The notes: generated by a model from the sequence alone, not told the origin. A DNA stretch of 20,965 bases from DASVCS01 sp036381495 (GCA_036381495.1 DASVCS010000061.1:1-20965), one strand, 5' to 3'; shown: positions 1 through 7,428, counted from the stretch's first letter. Program-made: numbers and translations.

Positions 1-1044
1 GAGGTCTACATCCTGATCCTGCCGGCGTTCGGCATCGTGTCGGAGGTGCTGCCCACCTTCGCGCGCAAGCCGCTGTTCGGCGCGCCGGTCGTCATCTACT
101 CGGGCGTCCTCATCGGCTTCTTCGGCTTCGGCGTGTGGAGCCACCACATGTTTGCGGCCGGCATGGGGCCGGTGGCCGACGCCGCGTTCGCGATCGCGAC
201 GATGCTCATCGCGATCCCGACCGGCGTGAAGATCTTCAACTGGCTGGCCACGCTGTGGGGCGGCACGATCCGCTTCACGACGCCGCTGCTCTTCGTGATC
301 GGGTTCCTCGTCCTCTTCACGCTCGGCGGGATCTCCGGCGTGCATCACGGCTCGCCGCCGGCCGACCTCCAGCAGACGGACACCTACTACGTCGTCGCGC
401 ACTTCCACTACGTGCTCTTCGGCGGCTTGATCATGGGCGTCTTCTCCGGCTTCTACTTCTGGTTCCCGAAGCTCACGGGCCGGTTCATGGATGAGACGCT
501 CGGCAAGTGGAACTTCTGGCTCTTCTTCATCGGGATGAATCTGACGTTCTTCCCGATGCACTTCGCGGGACTGCTCGGGATGCCGCGCCGCATCTTCACC
601 TACTCGGCGGATCTCAACCTGGGCACGATCAACATGATCGAGACGATCGGCGGCTACCTGACCGGGGTCGGCATGCTCGTCTTCCTGTGGAACGTGCTGC
701 GGAGCCGCAAGCACGGCGAACCGGCCGGCCCGAATCCGTGGGACGCGCACACGCTCGAGTGGGCAACAACTTCGCCGCCCGCGGAGTACAACTTCGCGAA
801 CATCCCGGTCGTGCACAGCCGCGAGCCGATGTGGGAGGACCCCGAGCGCGTCGCGACCGAGGCGCGCGGTGAGCCGGCCGGCCCGATCCACATGCCGTCG
901 GGCTCGTACTGGCCGATGTTCACGGCCGTCGGGATCGTGCTTGCGCCCGCGCTGCTCATGACCGAGCTGTGGTGGCCGCCATTGATCGGGCTGGCCTGGA
1001 TCGCGATCGGCGTGCTAAACTGGGCCTACGAGCCGGCACACTGA
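1..1044 (+). CDS. ctaD: Cytochrome c oxidase subunit I (aa3-type), 5'-truncated by window edge
   Basis: This is the C-terminal 347 residues of the catalytic heme-copper oxidase subunit, which reduces O2 and pumps protons in the inner membrane. The frame is open from base 1, so the true start lies upstream. Visible hallmarks are EVYILILP at residues 1-8 (the helix VI Glu and the Tyr cross-linked to a CuB His), the CuB pair H48-H49 in SHHMF, the K-channel Lys77 in IPTGVKIF, and the heme ligands H134/H136 in VVAHFHYV. The usual LHDTYY segment reads QTDTYY here, so the His that normally contacts the heme a3 propionate and Mg site is Thr126. The C-terminus ends with two further membrane segments. 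Subunit III follows after 54 bp. Subunit II is not visible and presumably lies upstream. The family call is certain. Confidence 0.97.
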   Translation, partial: EVYILILPAFGIVSEVLPTFARKPLFGAPVVIYSGVLIGFFGFGVWSHHMFAAGMGPVADAAFAIATMLIAIPTGVKIFNWLATLWGGTIRFTTPLLFVIGFLVLFTLGGISGVHHGSPPADLQQTDTYYVVAHFHYVLFGGLIMGVFSGFYFWFPKLTGRFMDETLGKWNFWLFFIGMNLTFFPMHFAGLLGMPRRIFTYSADLNLGTINMIETIGGYLTGVGMLVFLWNVLRSRKHGEPAGPNPWDAHTLEWATTSPPAEYNFANIPVVHSREPMWEDPERVATEARGEPAGPIHMPSGSYWPMFTAVGIVLAPALLMTELWWPPLIGLAWIAIGVLNWAYEPAH

Positions 1045-1098
1045 GCGGCCGGCAGAATACGAATAGATGTTGATCAACGGAACGAACGGGGATCGATC

Positions 1099-1707
1099 AT
1101 GAATCATTCAGCCGCGATACCGGTGCCGCACGGGGCGCCGCACGCCGAGACGGCGACGGGGCTCGATACCTGGAAGCTGGGTTTCTGGACGTTCATCGGC
1201 TCGGAGACGCTCTTCTTCGGTTCGCTCATCTCGACGTACATGGTCTACAAGGGCCGGAGCGTGGCGGGGCCCTACCCGCACGATGTGCTCAACATCCCGC
1301 TGACGTCGGTGAGCACCTTCGTGCTGCTCATGAGCAGTCTCATGATGGTGCTCGCGCTGGCGGCGGTGCAGCGGGGTGATCGGCGGGGCACGCTGACCTG
1401 GCTGATGGCGACGGCGCTCTTCGGCGCGACCTTCCTGGGATTCCAGGCGTTCGAGTTCACGCACTTCTACGGCGAGGGGCTCACGCTGAGCAGCAATCTG
1501 TTCGGCTCCTCGTTCTACGTGCTGACGGGCTTCCACGGCGCGCACGTGACCGTGGGCGTCATCTGGCTGCTCGCGCTGTGGGTCCAGGCGTTGCGCGGTC
1601 GGCTCGGCCAGGCCGATGCGCTGACGGTCGAGATCGCCGGGCTCTACTGGCACTTCGTCGACGTGGTCTGGATCGCGATCTTCACCCTGGTCTATCTGCT
1701 GGAGTAG
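1099..1707 (+). CDS. ctaE: Cytochrome c oxidase subunit III
   Basis: A 202-residue integral membrane protein of the heme-copper oxidase subunit III family, with five predicted membrane segments, as in the short bacterial form lacking the first two helices. Family signatures are WKLGFWTFIGSETLFFGSL near residue 25, FLGFQAFEFTHFY in the middle, FYVLTGFHGAHVTVGV, and the C-terminal LYWHFVDVVWIAIFTLVYL. Subunit III stabilises subunit I and helps O2 delivery and proton uptake. The ATG at 1099 gives the expected length; the upstream GGGGATCG is only a weak ribosome binding site. It lies between subunits I and IV with short gaps, consistent with one transcript. It is clearly distinct in sequence from the second subunit III on the opposite strand. 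Confidence 0.96.
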   Translation: MNHSAAIPVPHGAPHAETATGLDTWKLGFWTFIGSETLFFGSLISTYMVYKGRSVAGPYPHDVLNIPLTSVSTFVLLMSSLMMVLALAAVQRGDRRGTLTWLMATALFGATFLGFQAFEFTHFYGEGLTLSSNLFGSSFYVLTGFHGAHVTVGVIWLLALWVQALRGRLGQADALTVEIAGLYWHFVDVVWIAIFTLVYLLE

Positions 1708-1717
1708 GAGCGGACGT

Positions 1718-2050
1718 ATGAGTGCAGAGATGCCCAACAGCACGCAACACGAGATCGAGCACGACGTGCGCGCGCACCCGGGCGCCAAACAGTACCTGGT
1801 GATCGCGACGATCCTGACGATCCTGACCGCCGGCGAGGTGGCCGTCTTCTACGTGCCCGCACTCGCCTCCGTGCTGGTCTACATCCTGGTCACGCTCTCG
1901 GCGGCGAAGTTCGCGCTCGTCGTCATGTTCTACATGCACCTGAAGTTCGACAGCCGGATCTTCAGCGGCGTCTTCCTCGCCCCGCTCGCGCTGGCGGTCG
2001 GTGTCGTGATCTCGCTGATCATACTCTTCCGGGTGTTGCCGCAGATCTGA
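1718..2050 (+). CDS. ctaF: Cytochrome c oxidase subunit IV (prokaryotic small subunit)
   Basis: A 110-residue protein with three hydrophobic segments, preceded by a polar N-terminus (MSAEMPNSTQHEIEHDVRAH). The motif LVVMFYMHLKFDSR near residues 67-80 is the signature of the bacterial subunit IV (CtaF/CoxD) family. It has a good ribosome binding site (TAGGAG) and starts 10 bp after subunit III stops, in the usual operon order I-III-IV. The role is structural support of the oxidase. A longer homologue occurs in the second oxidase operon. Confidence 0.93.
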   Translation: MSAEMPNSTQHEIEHDVRAHPGAKQYLVIATILTILTAGEVAVFYVPALASVLVYILVTLSAAKFALVVMFYMHLKFDSRIFSGVFLAPLALAVGVVISLIILFRVLPQI

Positions 2051-2053
2051 ACG

Positions 2054-2914
2054 ATGTCGCTGCACCTGCCGGCCGGCCTGCTCCTCCTTCACGAGGGCGA
2101 ATTCTCCTGGAGCGCGTGGGAGGTGCACCCGAGCATCTGGATCGGGTGCACGCTCTTCGCCGCGATCTACCTGGCCGGCATCGGTCCGCTGCGCCGGCGC
2201 TACGGACTGGCCGACCGGGTCGACCCGTGGCGCGTCGTCTCCTTCCTCTCCGGCGTCGCGATCCTCTTCCTCGCGCTCACCGGACCGCTCCACACCCTGA
2301 GCGACGACTACCTGTTCAGCGCGCACATGGTGCAGCACATGCTGCTCATGCTGATCATGCCGCCCCTGCTCCTGGTCGGCACCCCGGCATGGCTGCTGCG
2401 ACCGCTGCTCCGCCCGAGAGCGATGATGCGCACGGCGCGCTTCCTGACGCATCCGGCCGCGGCGTTCCTTCTCTACAACATCGTCTTCGTGGGGTGGCAC
2501 TTCCCGGAGATGTACAACTATGCGCTCGCCCACCACGGCGTGCACATCGTCCAGCACCTGATGTTCATGGTCGTCGCCACCATCATGTGGTGGCCGGTCA
2601 CGAACCCGGTGCCCGAGCTGACGCGGCTCAACAGTCCGCTCCAGCTCCTCTACCTCTTCGCGTTCGGGATCCCGATGTCCGTGGTCTCGGCGTTCATCAC
2701 GCTCTCCGACAAGGTCGTCTATCCCTGGTACGCCGCGGCGCCACGGGTCTTCGACATCACGGCCATCCAGGATCAACGACTCGGCGGCCTCATCATGTGG
2801 GTTCCGGGGATGTTGATTTATTGGGCCGCCGTGACCATCGTGTTCCTGCGCTGGTCCGCCCGCGAGGAGAAGGAGGAGCCGCACGTGCAGCGGCTCGCGG
2901 CGGCCGCGCGGTAG
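2054..2914 (+). CDS. ctaG: Cytochrome c oxidase assembly factor CtaG (caa3_CtaG family)
   Basis: A 286-residue multi-pass membrane protein with about seven predicted helices. The family signature HMVQHMLLMLIMPPLLLVG lies near residues 92-110; later motifs are FVGWHFPEMYNYAL, HIVQHLMFMVVATIMWWPV, and DQRLGGLIMWVPGMLIYW. This Bacillus-type CtaG family is needed for CuB insertion or assembly of the oxidase and is unrelated to the CtaG/Cox11 proteins of proteobacteria. The ATG lies 3 bp after the subunit IV stop with no clear ribosome binding site, suggesting translational coupling. The conserved His/Met residues in the membrane segments fit copper handling. Its presence assigns the upstream genes to a complete assembly operon. 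Confidence 0.94.
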   Translation: MSLHLPAGLLLLHEGEFSWSAWEVHPSIWIGCTLFAAIYLAGIGPLRRRYGLADRVDPWRVVSFLSGVAILFLALTGPLHTLSDDYLFSAHMVQHMLLMLIMPPLLLVGTPAWLLRPLLRPRAMMRTARFLTHPAAAFLLYNIVFVGWHFPEMYNYALAHHGVHIVQHLMFMVVATIMWWPVTNPVPELTRLNSPLQLLYLFAFGIPMSVVSAFITLSDKVVYPWYAAAPRVFDITAIQDQRLGGLIMWVPGMLIYWAAVTIVFLRWSAREEKEEPHVQRLAAAAR

Positions 2915-3058
2915 GAGCGGCCGGCGGCATCGTTTCGAGATGTGCGCGCGTCGGCGCCCGACGACGGCCAAGCCGCGCCGCCGGGGCCCGGCGCCGCCCG
3001 TGACGAGCGAAGCCGGCCGGCACGGCGGCTCCGCATCCACCCCGGCGCCGAGGCACGC

Positions 3059-3289
3059 ATGTCGCTCATCCTCTTCCACCGCTTCCTGATCACGAGTGCG
3101 ATCGTCTTCTGCGGCGGCTTCGCGGTGTGGGAATTCCTCGCCTTCCGGCGCGAGGGCCGCCTCTCGATGATCCTGCTCTCCCTCGCGTTCGCGCTCGCGG
3201 CCGTCGGGCTCGCCATCTACCTGCGGCTGCTCCGGCGCTTCCTCAAGCTGCCGGAAGCATCGACCGGCGGACGGCCCCGCTCGCGCTGA
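3059..3289 (+). CDS. Small two-helix membrane protein, unknown function
   Basis: A 76-residue protein with two predicted membrane helices (about residues 5-25 and 35-57) joined by a charged loop (FRREGRLS), and an Arg-rich tail. The frame is open upstream to 2942, but that extension is Pro/Arg-rich and not membrane-like, so I place the start at the ATG at 3059. The ribosome binding site is poor. It follows ctaG by 144 bp and ends 3 bp before the next gene. I do not recognise a family. It could be a minor oxidase subunit or assembly helper, but that rests on position only. Confidence 0.6.
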   Translation: MSLILFHRFLITSAIVFCGGFAVWEFLAFRREGRLSMILLSLAFALAAVGLAIYLRLLRRFLKLPEASTGGRPRSR

Positions 3290-3292
3290 GCC

Positions 3293-3820
3293 GTGGGCGC
3301 GCGCTCGCGCACGCTCACCCGACTCATCCTCGCCGCCGCGCTCGCGCTCGCCCATCCGCTACCGAGCGCGGCGCAGCAACGGCTCGACCTCGACCGATTC
3401 CAGCCGTGCGAGGGGTGCGCGATCGAGCCGGTCCTCGACCTTCGGCTGGGCGAGCCATCGGGCGCGAGGGTCATCGAGACCGAGGACGCCAAGCCGGTGT
3501 ACGATGACGCCGGGTATGGGTACGCGGTGTATACCCGGTTCCCGACGCGGATCAAGCGCTTCGATGCGCGTGCCGCGGTCGTGCGGACGCGGCGGCACTA
3601 CGGTTCACGCCGGTGGGAATCGGACACGGTGATGCTGCTCCTGCGCGCAGGCGAGGTGCTCGCCGCACAGGTCGAGTACGACGAACGGATGGCCCCCCGC
3701 GTCGTGCCGTACCGGCTCGATGTCCGACCGACGCTGCCGGAGAACGGCGCGGATCCGCCCTTGATCCGCGTACGCGCATCCAATAGCCAAATATACACAC
3801 GGAAACATCAAGAACGTTGA
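3293..3820 (+). CDS. Exported protein resembling the first blades of a 6-bladed beta-propeller; possibly a truncated remnant
   Basis: 175 residues from a GTG start. Residues 1-27 form a Sec signal peptide (Arg-rich start, LILAAALALAHPL core, cleavage near SAAQ). The mature part has a CEGC pair, then VLDLRLGEPSGA, a YAVYTRFPTRIKRFDARA strand pair and VVRT. This resembles the opening blade of NHL/6-bladed beta-propeller proteins common in Gemmatimonadota. The GR-x-GEGPGEF segment that normally follows is absent, and the protein stops far short of the usual length of about 350-400 residues. Its last 20 codons run into unusually AT-rich DNA. It may be a decayed gene fused to unrelated sequence. 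The beta-propeller link is by-eye inference. Confidence 0.55.
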   Translation: MGARSRTLTRLILAAALALAHPLPSAAQQRLDLDRFQPCEGCAIEPVLDLRLGEPSGARVIETEDAKPVYDDAGYGYAVYTRFPTRIKRFDARAAVVRTRRHYGSRRWESDTVMLLLRAGEVLAAQVEYDERMAPRVVPYRLDVRPTLPENGADPPLIRVRASNSQIYTRKHQER

Positions 3821-3845
3821 CAACCGGTCGTGTGGGGATCATCAT
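3817..3845 (+). promoter_or_regulatory. Candidate sigma-70-type promoter
   Basis: A perfect TTGACA lies at 3817-3822, overlapping the previous stop codon. After a 17-bp spacer, CATCAT at 3840-3845 matches four of six bases of TATAAT. The stretch 3780-3850 is markedly AT-richer than the rest of the window. It would drive the 47-aa peptide gene starting at 3939 and the Tat protein gene. Spacing is ideal, but the -10 box is weak and no transcript data are available. Confidence 0.5.
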
Positions 3846-3938
3846 TGGAATCGCGTGGACTGTCGAGGCGGATCCCGTTGTCGCCCGTCCGGCAGCCCGT
3901 CCGATCTCGAGTCTCCCACATCCCCTCAGGAGGCGATC

Positions 3939-4082
3939 ATGCCTGCGAACACCCATCTGGCGGAACCGGCAGCCCCACCGCGCGTGGCCTTCCCTTTCCT
4001 GATCGAGGCTTGCGCGCCGTTCCTCGAGAATCCCGTACTGTTCGCGGCCTGCGCGGCGGCCGTCGTCGCACTCGATCCGTAG
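3939..4082 (+). CDS. Small 47-aa peptide, unknown function
   Basis: A short gene with a perfect AGGAGG at 3928-3933, five bases before the ATG, one of the strongest ribosome binding sites in the window. The product begins MPANTHLAEPAAPPRV, then has FPFLIEACAPFLENPV and a hydrophobic Ala/Cys/Val end (LFAACAAAVVALDP). It has two Cys residues and no clear signal peptide. It lies about 120 bp downstream of a promoter-like TTGACA and 52 bp before a Tat-exported protein gene, so the two are probably co-transcribed. I do not recognise a family. It might be a leader peptide, a small membrane-associated protein or a peptide precursor; the first two are more economical. Confidence 0.55.
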   Translation: MPANTHLAEPAAPPRVAFPFLIEACAPFLENPVLFAACAAAVVALDP

Positions 4083-4134
4083 CCGATACGGGAGTCCGAC
4101 ACCGATTTCAACTCGATCCCAACGGGAGGAACTC

Positions 4135-4788
4135 ATGGCTTCCATGAATGATGATGTCGTGTCCGGCGGGATGTCCGCGGAGGGCGAGGATCCCGAGTCC
4201 GGTAATGTCGGGTCGAACGGGATCTCACGGCGGCGCTTCGCCGCGTACAGCGCCATGGCGGCGCTGGGCGCGTTCTGGCCGGCGGGCGCGCTGTTCGCGG
4301 GTCCGCGCGCCGCGAAGGGGACCGTGCTGAGCGAGGAGAAGGTGCCCCTCGAAGATGGCGGCACGCGCTGGACGACGGTCGTCAAGCTCGAGGACCTGCC
4401 GGGCACCGGAGCGAGCACCGTGCAGAACATCGTCATGACGCAGCGGCCGACCGAAGGCGGCGACGTCATCGAATACGACATCACGATGACCCCGGCCGTC
4501 GCGACGAAGGATGGTCACGCGCGCGTCGACCGCATCCACGCCCGGTACACGTTCGTCCACGGCCCCGTCAAGGGTGACGTGCGCGAGGACACGCTCACCA
4601 TGTCCGGCACGGTGGCCGGCGTCGAATTCAAGACCAAGACGCGCAAGGTGCTGCGCCCGATCAACGGCGATGCCATCCTGCCGCAGTTCAGCACGGAGCA
4701 GAAGCTCCAATTGATGCTGCGCCTGGCGGGTATGCGCGGCGGCGAGATGCCGCACGACATCCCCGGCGCGATCCGGTTCTTGGATTGA
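4135..4788 (+). CDS. Tat-exported protein of unknown function
   Basis: 217 residues. A long polar N-terminus leads to a twin-arginine motif, SRRRFAAYS, at about residues 29-37, followed by a hydrophobic stretch (AMAALGAFWPAGALFAG), so export of a folded protein is predicted. The mature part looks beta-rich, with alternating polar/hydrophobic segments (VIEYDITMTPAV, ARYTFVHGPVKGDV, TLTMSGTVAGVEFKT), and a helical end (TEQKLQLMLRLAGMRGG). No cofactor motif is visible. GGAGGA at 4125-4130 precedes the ATG. The gene is the last on the + strand; a repeat element begins 4 bp after its stop. I do not recognise a family. Tat export may mean a cofactor or a partner is loaded in the cytoplasm (inference). 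Confidence 0.75.
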   Translation: MASMNDDVVSGGMSAEGEDPESGNVGSNGISRRRFAAYSAMAALGAFWPAGALFAGPRAAKGTVLSEEKVPLEDGGTRWTTVVKLEDLPGTGASTVQNIVMTQRPTEGGDVIEYDITMTPAVATKDGHARVDRIHARYTFVHGPVKGDVREDTLTMSGTVAGVEFKTKTRKVLRPINGDAILPQFSTEQKLQLMLRLAGMRGGEMPHDIPGAIRFLD

Positions 4789-4792
4789 GACC

Positions 4793-5048
4793 GGGCTACA
4801 GCTGGGGCTGGCCTGGAGGCGGCGCGGTGGAGGGGAGGAAGACCCAGGCATGGATGGGAACGGCCGGGAACGGGAGCGGCGGCTGCGCCGCCTGGAGCGG
4901 GAGCGTTTACGTTTACGGGGGCGGTGCCTCTGCGGTGGCGACGGGAACGGGACCGAACGGCGGGCGCGGCGGCGAGCGCACACACGCACGCCCCCACCGC
5001 GCCCGAATCCGGCCCTGCACACCCCAGCCCCAGCCCCAGCCCCAGCCC
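4793..5048. repeat. Dispersed GC-rich element, copy A (inverted relative to the other three)
   Basis: A 256-bp copy filling the gap between the convergent gene sets. One end has GCTGGGGCTGG, the other a CCCCAGCCCCAGCCCCAGCC tract, forming terminal inverted repeats. The body contains a GAACGGCCGGGAACGGGAGC block, a GGCGGC-TGC-GCCGCC hairpin at 4878-4892, the AT-rich CGTTTACGTTTAC box at 4904-4916, and a CAGGGCCGGATTCGGGC-like block read on the - strand. Read on the - strand it closely matches copy D through the same order of blocks, so the two share ancestry. No coding capacity is evident. No clear target-site duplication was found. Confidence 0.85.
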
Positions 5049-5049
5049 G

Positions 5050-5068
5050 CGGCGCCCAACGGGCGCCG
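5050..5068 (-). terminator. Strong hairpin downstream of the - strand operon
   Basis: A perfect 8-bp stem (CGGCGCCC and GGGCGCCG) with an AAC loop lies immediately after the stop codon at 5071-5073 and touches the end of repeat copy A. No T-run follows, so it is not a classical intrinsic terminator. Its place between convergent gene sets fits a termination or mRNA-protecting role. Confidence 0.5.
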
Positions 5069-5070
5069 CC

Positions 5071-6039
5071 CTACACCGGTTCCTCGATCGATGGCCCGGA
5101 CAATTCCCTGATCTCGCGGCGGAGCAGTGGGTGCTCGGCCAGCAGGTAGCCGCCCATGGCCAGTGCCGCCACGAGGTTGCCCAGTGCGATGTTCCACCAT
5201 CCGAGGGTGTCGAGGATCCACTCGGCGAACATCGCGAGGATCCCGATGAAGAGCGCCTCGAAGGTGACGAAGGCCAGGATCGCGCCCAGGAGGAGCGGCG
5301 GTTGCTCTTCGGCGCCGCGCACGACCGCCGCCGCGATGATCCCGACGATCAGGAAGCTCGTGATGTGGATCAGCGTGTAGGAGGCCACGGTCGCGGCGGT
5401 GATGTCGACCTGCGCGACGCCCCGCGCGCCCCGGAGCAGTGCCGAGCCGAGTGCGGCGGGCGTGAAGAGGATCCGCCCGCTCAGCGCGTCGAAGATCAGG
5501 AACCAGAGCGCGACCGCGCCCGCGCCGATGAGCCCGGCGACGAGCCCTTCCCGGACGACGCGGTGCCGGCGCAGCACATCGCGCCAGCTCACGCGCCGGA
5601 CCACGCCCTTCAGGTGCAGGTACCCCATCAACACGATCCCGGCCAGGACACACCCGCCCAGCACGACCGGCCAGCCGAGCGTCCGCACCACGTCCACCCC
5701 CGTCACCGCGACGCCCACGTAGAAGAGCAGGTCGAAGAAGAAGAAGCCGAGCACGATTCCGAGCAGGAACCCCGGCGCCACCTCCGCCCGGCTCAAGAGC
5801 CACGTCACCGCAACGCCGAACGCGAGGAACAGCAGGTAGTGCAGCACCGTGTAGCTCGCCACGAGGCCGAACGAGACCTCGACCTCCGCACGGCCCACCA
5901 GTGAACTGGCCAGGAACGCCGGCGTGTAGAACGGGCGACCCGCGATCAGGTCGACCACGAGGAACCAGATGACGAGTACCGTAGCCGCCAGGAACCCCGC
6001 CACCAGCCCTCGGATCCAGATGGAGTTGCGCGCTTCCAC
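5071..6039 (-). CDS. Internally duplicated multi-pass membrane protein, unknown function
   Basis: 322 residues with about eight predicted membrane helices in two related halves. Residues 10-150 begin RGLVAGFLAATVLVIWFLVVD and continue GRPFYTPAFLASSLV and VASYTVLHYLLFLAFG. The second half, from about residue 164, repeats this as EGLVAGLIGAGAVALWFLIFD, GRILFTPAALGSALL and VASYTLIHITSFLIVG. Each half keeps Tyr-Thr-x2-His in a helix, a possible ligand or functional site. It is the last gene of the - strand group, about 230 bp after the small membrane protein gene. The ATG at 6039 follows GGGAGGCGATCGTGG. I do not recognise a named family; proximity to oxidase genes suggests a membrane role in respiration or stress, without direct evidence. 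Confidence 0.8.
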   Translation of the reverse strand: MEARNSIWIRGLVAGFLAATVLVIWFLVVDLIAGRPFYTPAFLASSLVGRAEVEVSFGLVASYTVLHYLLFLAFGVAVTWLLSRAEVAPGFLLGIVLGFFFFDLLFYVGVAVTGVDVVRTLGWPVVLGGCVLAGIVLMGYLHLKGVVRRVSWRDVLRRHRVVREGLVAGLIGAGAVALWFLIFDALSGRILFTPAALGSALLRGARGVAQVDITAATVASYTLIHITSFLIVGIIAAAVVRGAEEQPPLLLGAILAFVTFEALFIGILAMFAEWILDTLGWWNIALGNLVAALAMGGYLLAEHPLLRREIRELSGPSIEEPV

Positions 6040-6267
6040 GATCGCCTCCCGCGTCGCAGGGGTTGCAATCCTTTACGCACACCGCCGGCCGTCGGCCCAC
6101 GGGCGTGAGAAAAAGGATGCGAAGGACAGCGATTCCACTGTGCAATCGCCGTGCTGAGCGTTCGATCGTTCCGCAGCGCCGGGCTCGTGCCGCGCCAACA
6201 TCGGCGCGGCTCGGGCCGGGACCATGCGTGAAGGCGGCGGCGGCCCCGGAGCGGGCCGACGCGCCGG

Positions 6268-6417
6268 TCAGTCGTGTGCGGCGTCGCCTGCGCGCGCGCC
6301 CCGATCGAATACGTGGCGGCGGAGCAGGAACCCGCCGATCGCGAGTCCCAGGAGGAGCGGGACGGCTGCGAGCAGCAGTCCGGCCCAGAGCATCCCGTGC
6401 ATGAGGCCGCTGTTCAC
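6268..6417 (-). CDS. Small single-helix membrane protein downstream of ctaB
   Basis: A short frame giving 49 residues from GTG at 6417, or 44 from ATG at 6402. It has one strong hydrophobic helix (MLWAGLLLAAVPLLLGLAIGG), then a basic segment (FLLRRH) and a polar tail ending AHD. It starts within 50 bp of the ctaB stop on the same strand. The ribosome binding site is weak, so the start is uncertain. Helix-plus-positive-tail topology is typical of minor oxidase subunits and assembly peptides. I do not recognise a family. The clean hydrophobic pattern argues against a chance frame in this GC-rich DNA. Confidence 0.55.
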   Translation of the reverse strand: MNSGLMHGMLWAGLLLAAVPLLLGLAIGGFLLRRHVFDRGARAGDAAHD

Positions 6418-6463
6418 GGGCGGTTCACTCGGCGGCCGGGTGGCCGCGGGTCGAGGGGATGCC

Positions 6464-7393
6464 TCATCCGGGGACCTTGTCGATGACCATGAGGAGGAGC
6501 AGTGCCGGCAGATAGGCCACGGAGGCGTAGAACAGGCGCCACGCGCGGCGGTCCGTGCGGCGCAGCGTCATCCCGGCGCCGGCGGCCAGGAACGCGAGCC
6601 CGAGGGCGAGCGCACCGAAGAAGTAGAGTTTGCCGGTCAGTCCGTGGAGTGTGGGGAGCAGACTGATCGGGAGCAGTGTCGCGCCGTAGAGCAGGATCTG
6701 GCGTCCGGTGCGGCGGCCGTCGTCATCGCCGAGGCTGAGCATGACGAACCCGCCCTTCCGGTAGTCTTCGCGGAAGATCCAGGCGAGTGCGAGGAAGTGC
6801 GGGAGCTGCCAGACGAAGACGATCCAGAAGAGCGCCCACGCGCCGGGTCCGAGTGGTTCGCCGGCGGCCGTCCACCCGGCGAGGATCGGGAGCGCGCCGG
6901 GGAAGGACCCGATCAGCGTCGACAGCGAGGTCTTCCGCTTGAGCGGCGTGTAGACCAGCACGTAGCTCAGCAGGCTCAGCCCGACGATGACCGCGGTGAC
7001 GCCGTTCACCAGGATCGCGAGGTAGAGCAGTCCGGCGGCCGCGAGCGCGAGCGCGAAGAGCACGGCCTGGCGCGGGAGCACCCGTCCGCTCGGCAGCGGG
7101 CGGTACCGGGTGCGGCGCATGCGCGCGTCGATGTCGCGTTCGACGTATTCGTTGAGTGCACCGGCGGCGCTCGACACGAGTGCGGTACCGAACAGCGTGT
7201 GGCACAGCAGGATGAGGTCGAAGGCGCCCCGTGAGGCGATGTAGAAGCCGACGGCGGTGGTCAGCAGGACCAGCCGCGTGATCCCCGGCTTGGTCAGCTC
7301 CATGAACGCGGCCACGCGGTCCCTGGCCGAGGGTGCGCCGGCACCGGGCGCGGGCGACGACGTCTGCCGCGTCTGGTCTTCGAGAGCGAGCAT
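6464..7393 (-). CDS. ctaB: Protoheme IX farnesyltransferase (heme O synthase)
   Basis: 309 residues of the UbiA prenyltransferase superfamily, which transfers a farnesyl group to heme B to give heme O, the precursor of heme A for aa3 oxidases. Membrane-bound with about eight or nine helices. Key motifs are MELTKPGITRLVLLTT near residue 31, the Asp-rich active-site segment NEYVERDIDARMRRT at 81-95, YTPLKRKTSLSTLIGSFPGALP in the middle, and FVWQLPHFLALAWIFREDYRKGG. I chose the ATG at 7393 because the longer frame adds only an Arg-rich non-family segment. It lies 35 bp after the subunit IV gene in the oxidase operon. No heme A synthase (CtaA) is visible here. Confidence 0.95.
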   Translation of the reverse strand: MLALEDQTRQTSSPAPGAGAPSARDRVAAFMELTKPGITRLVLLTTAVGFYIASRGAFDLILLCHTLFGTALVSSAAGALNEYVERDIDARMRRTRYRPLPSGRVLPRQAVLFALALAAAGLLYLAILVNGVTAVIVGLSLLSYVLVYTPLKRKTSLSTLIGSFPGALPILAGWTAAGEPLGPGAWALFWIVFVWQLPHFLALAWIFREDYRKGGFVMLSLGDDDGRRTGRQILLYGATLLPISLLPTLHGLTGKLYFFGALALGLAFLAAGAGMTLRRTDRRAWRLFYASVAYLPALLLLMVIDKVPG

Positions 7394-7428
7394 GATCGAT
7401 CCAGCGTGTTCCGTACAGCGACTCCGGC

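Noticed and set aside
1682..3355. A long charged frame antisense to subunit IV and ctaG
   Set aside because: It has no recognisable domain and is opposite well-supported genes.
3939..4082. Assigning the 47-aa peptide as a substrate of the radical SAM protein in this window
   Set aside because: The radical SAM gene is 14 kb away, on the other strand, and carries a PCP_red domain typical of tetrapyrrole chemistry; nothing links the two.
4793..5048. A protein-coding gene in copy A
   Set aside because: Frames across it are Gly/Ala/Arg low-complexity, no ribosome binding site is convincing, and similar sequence recurs at three other loci as a repeat.
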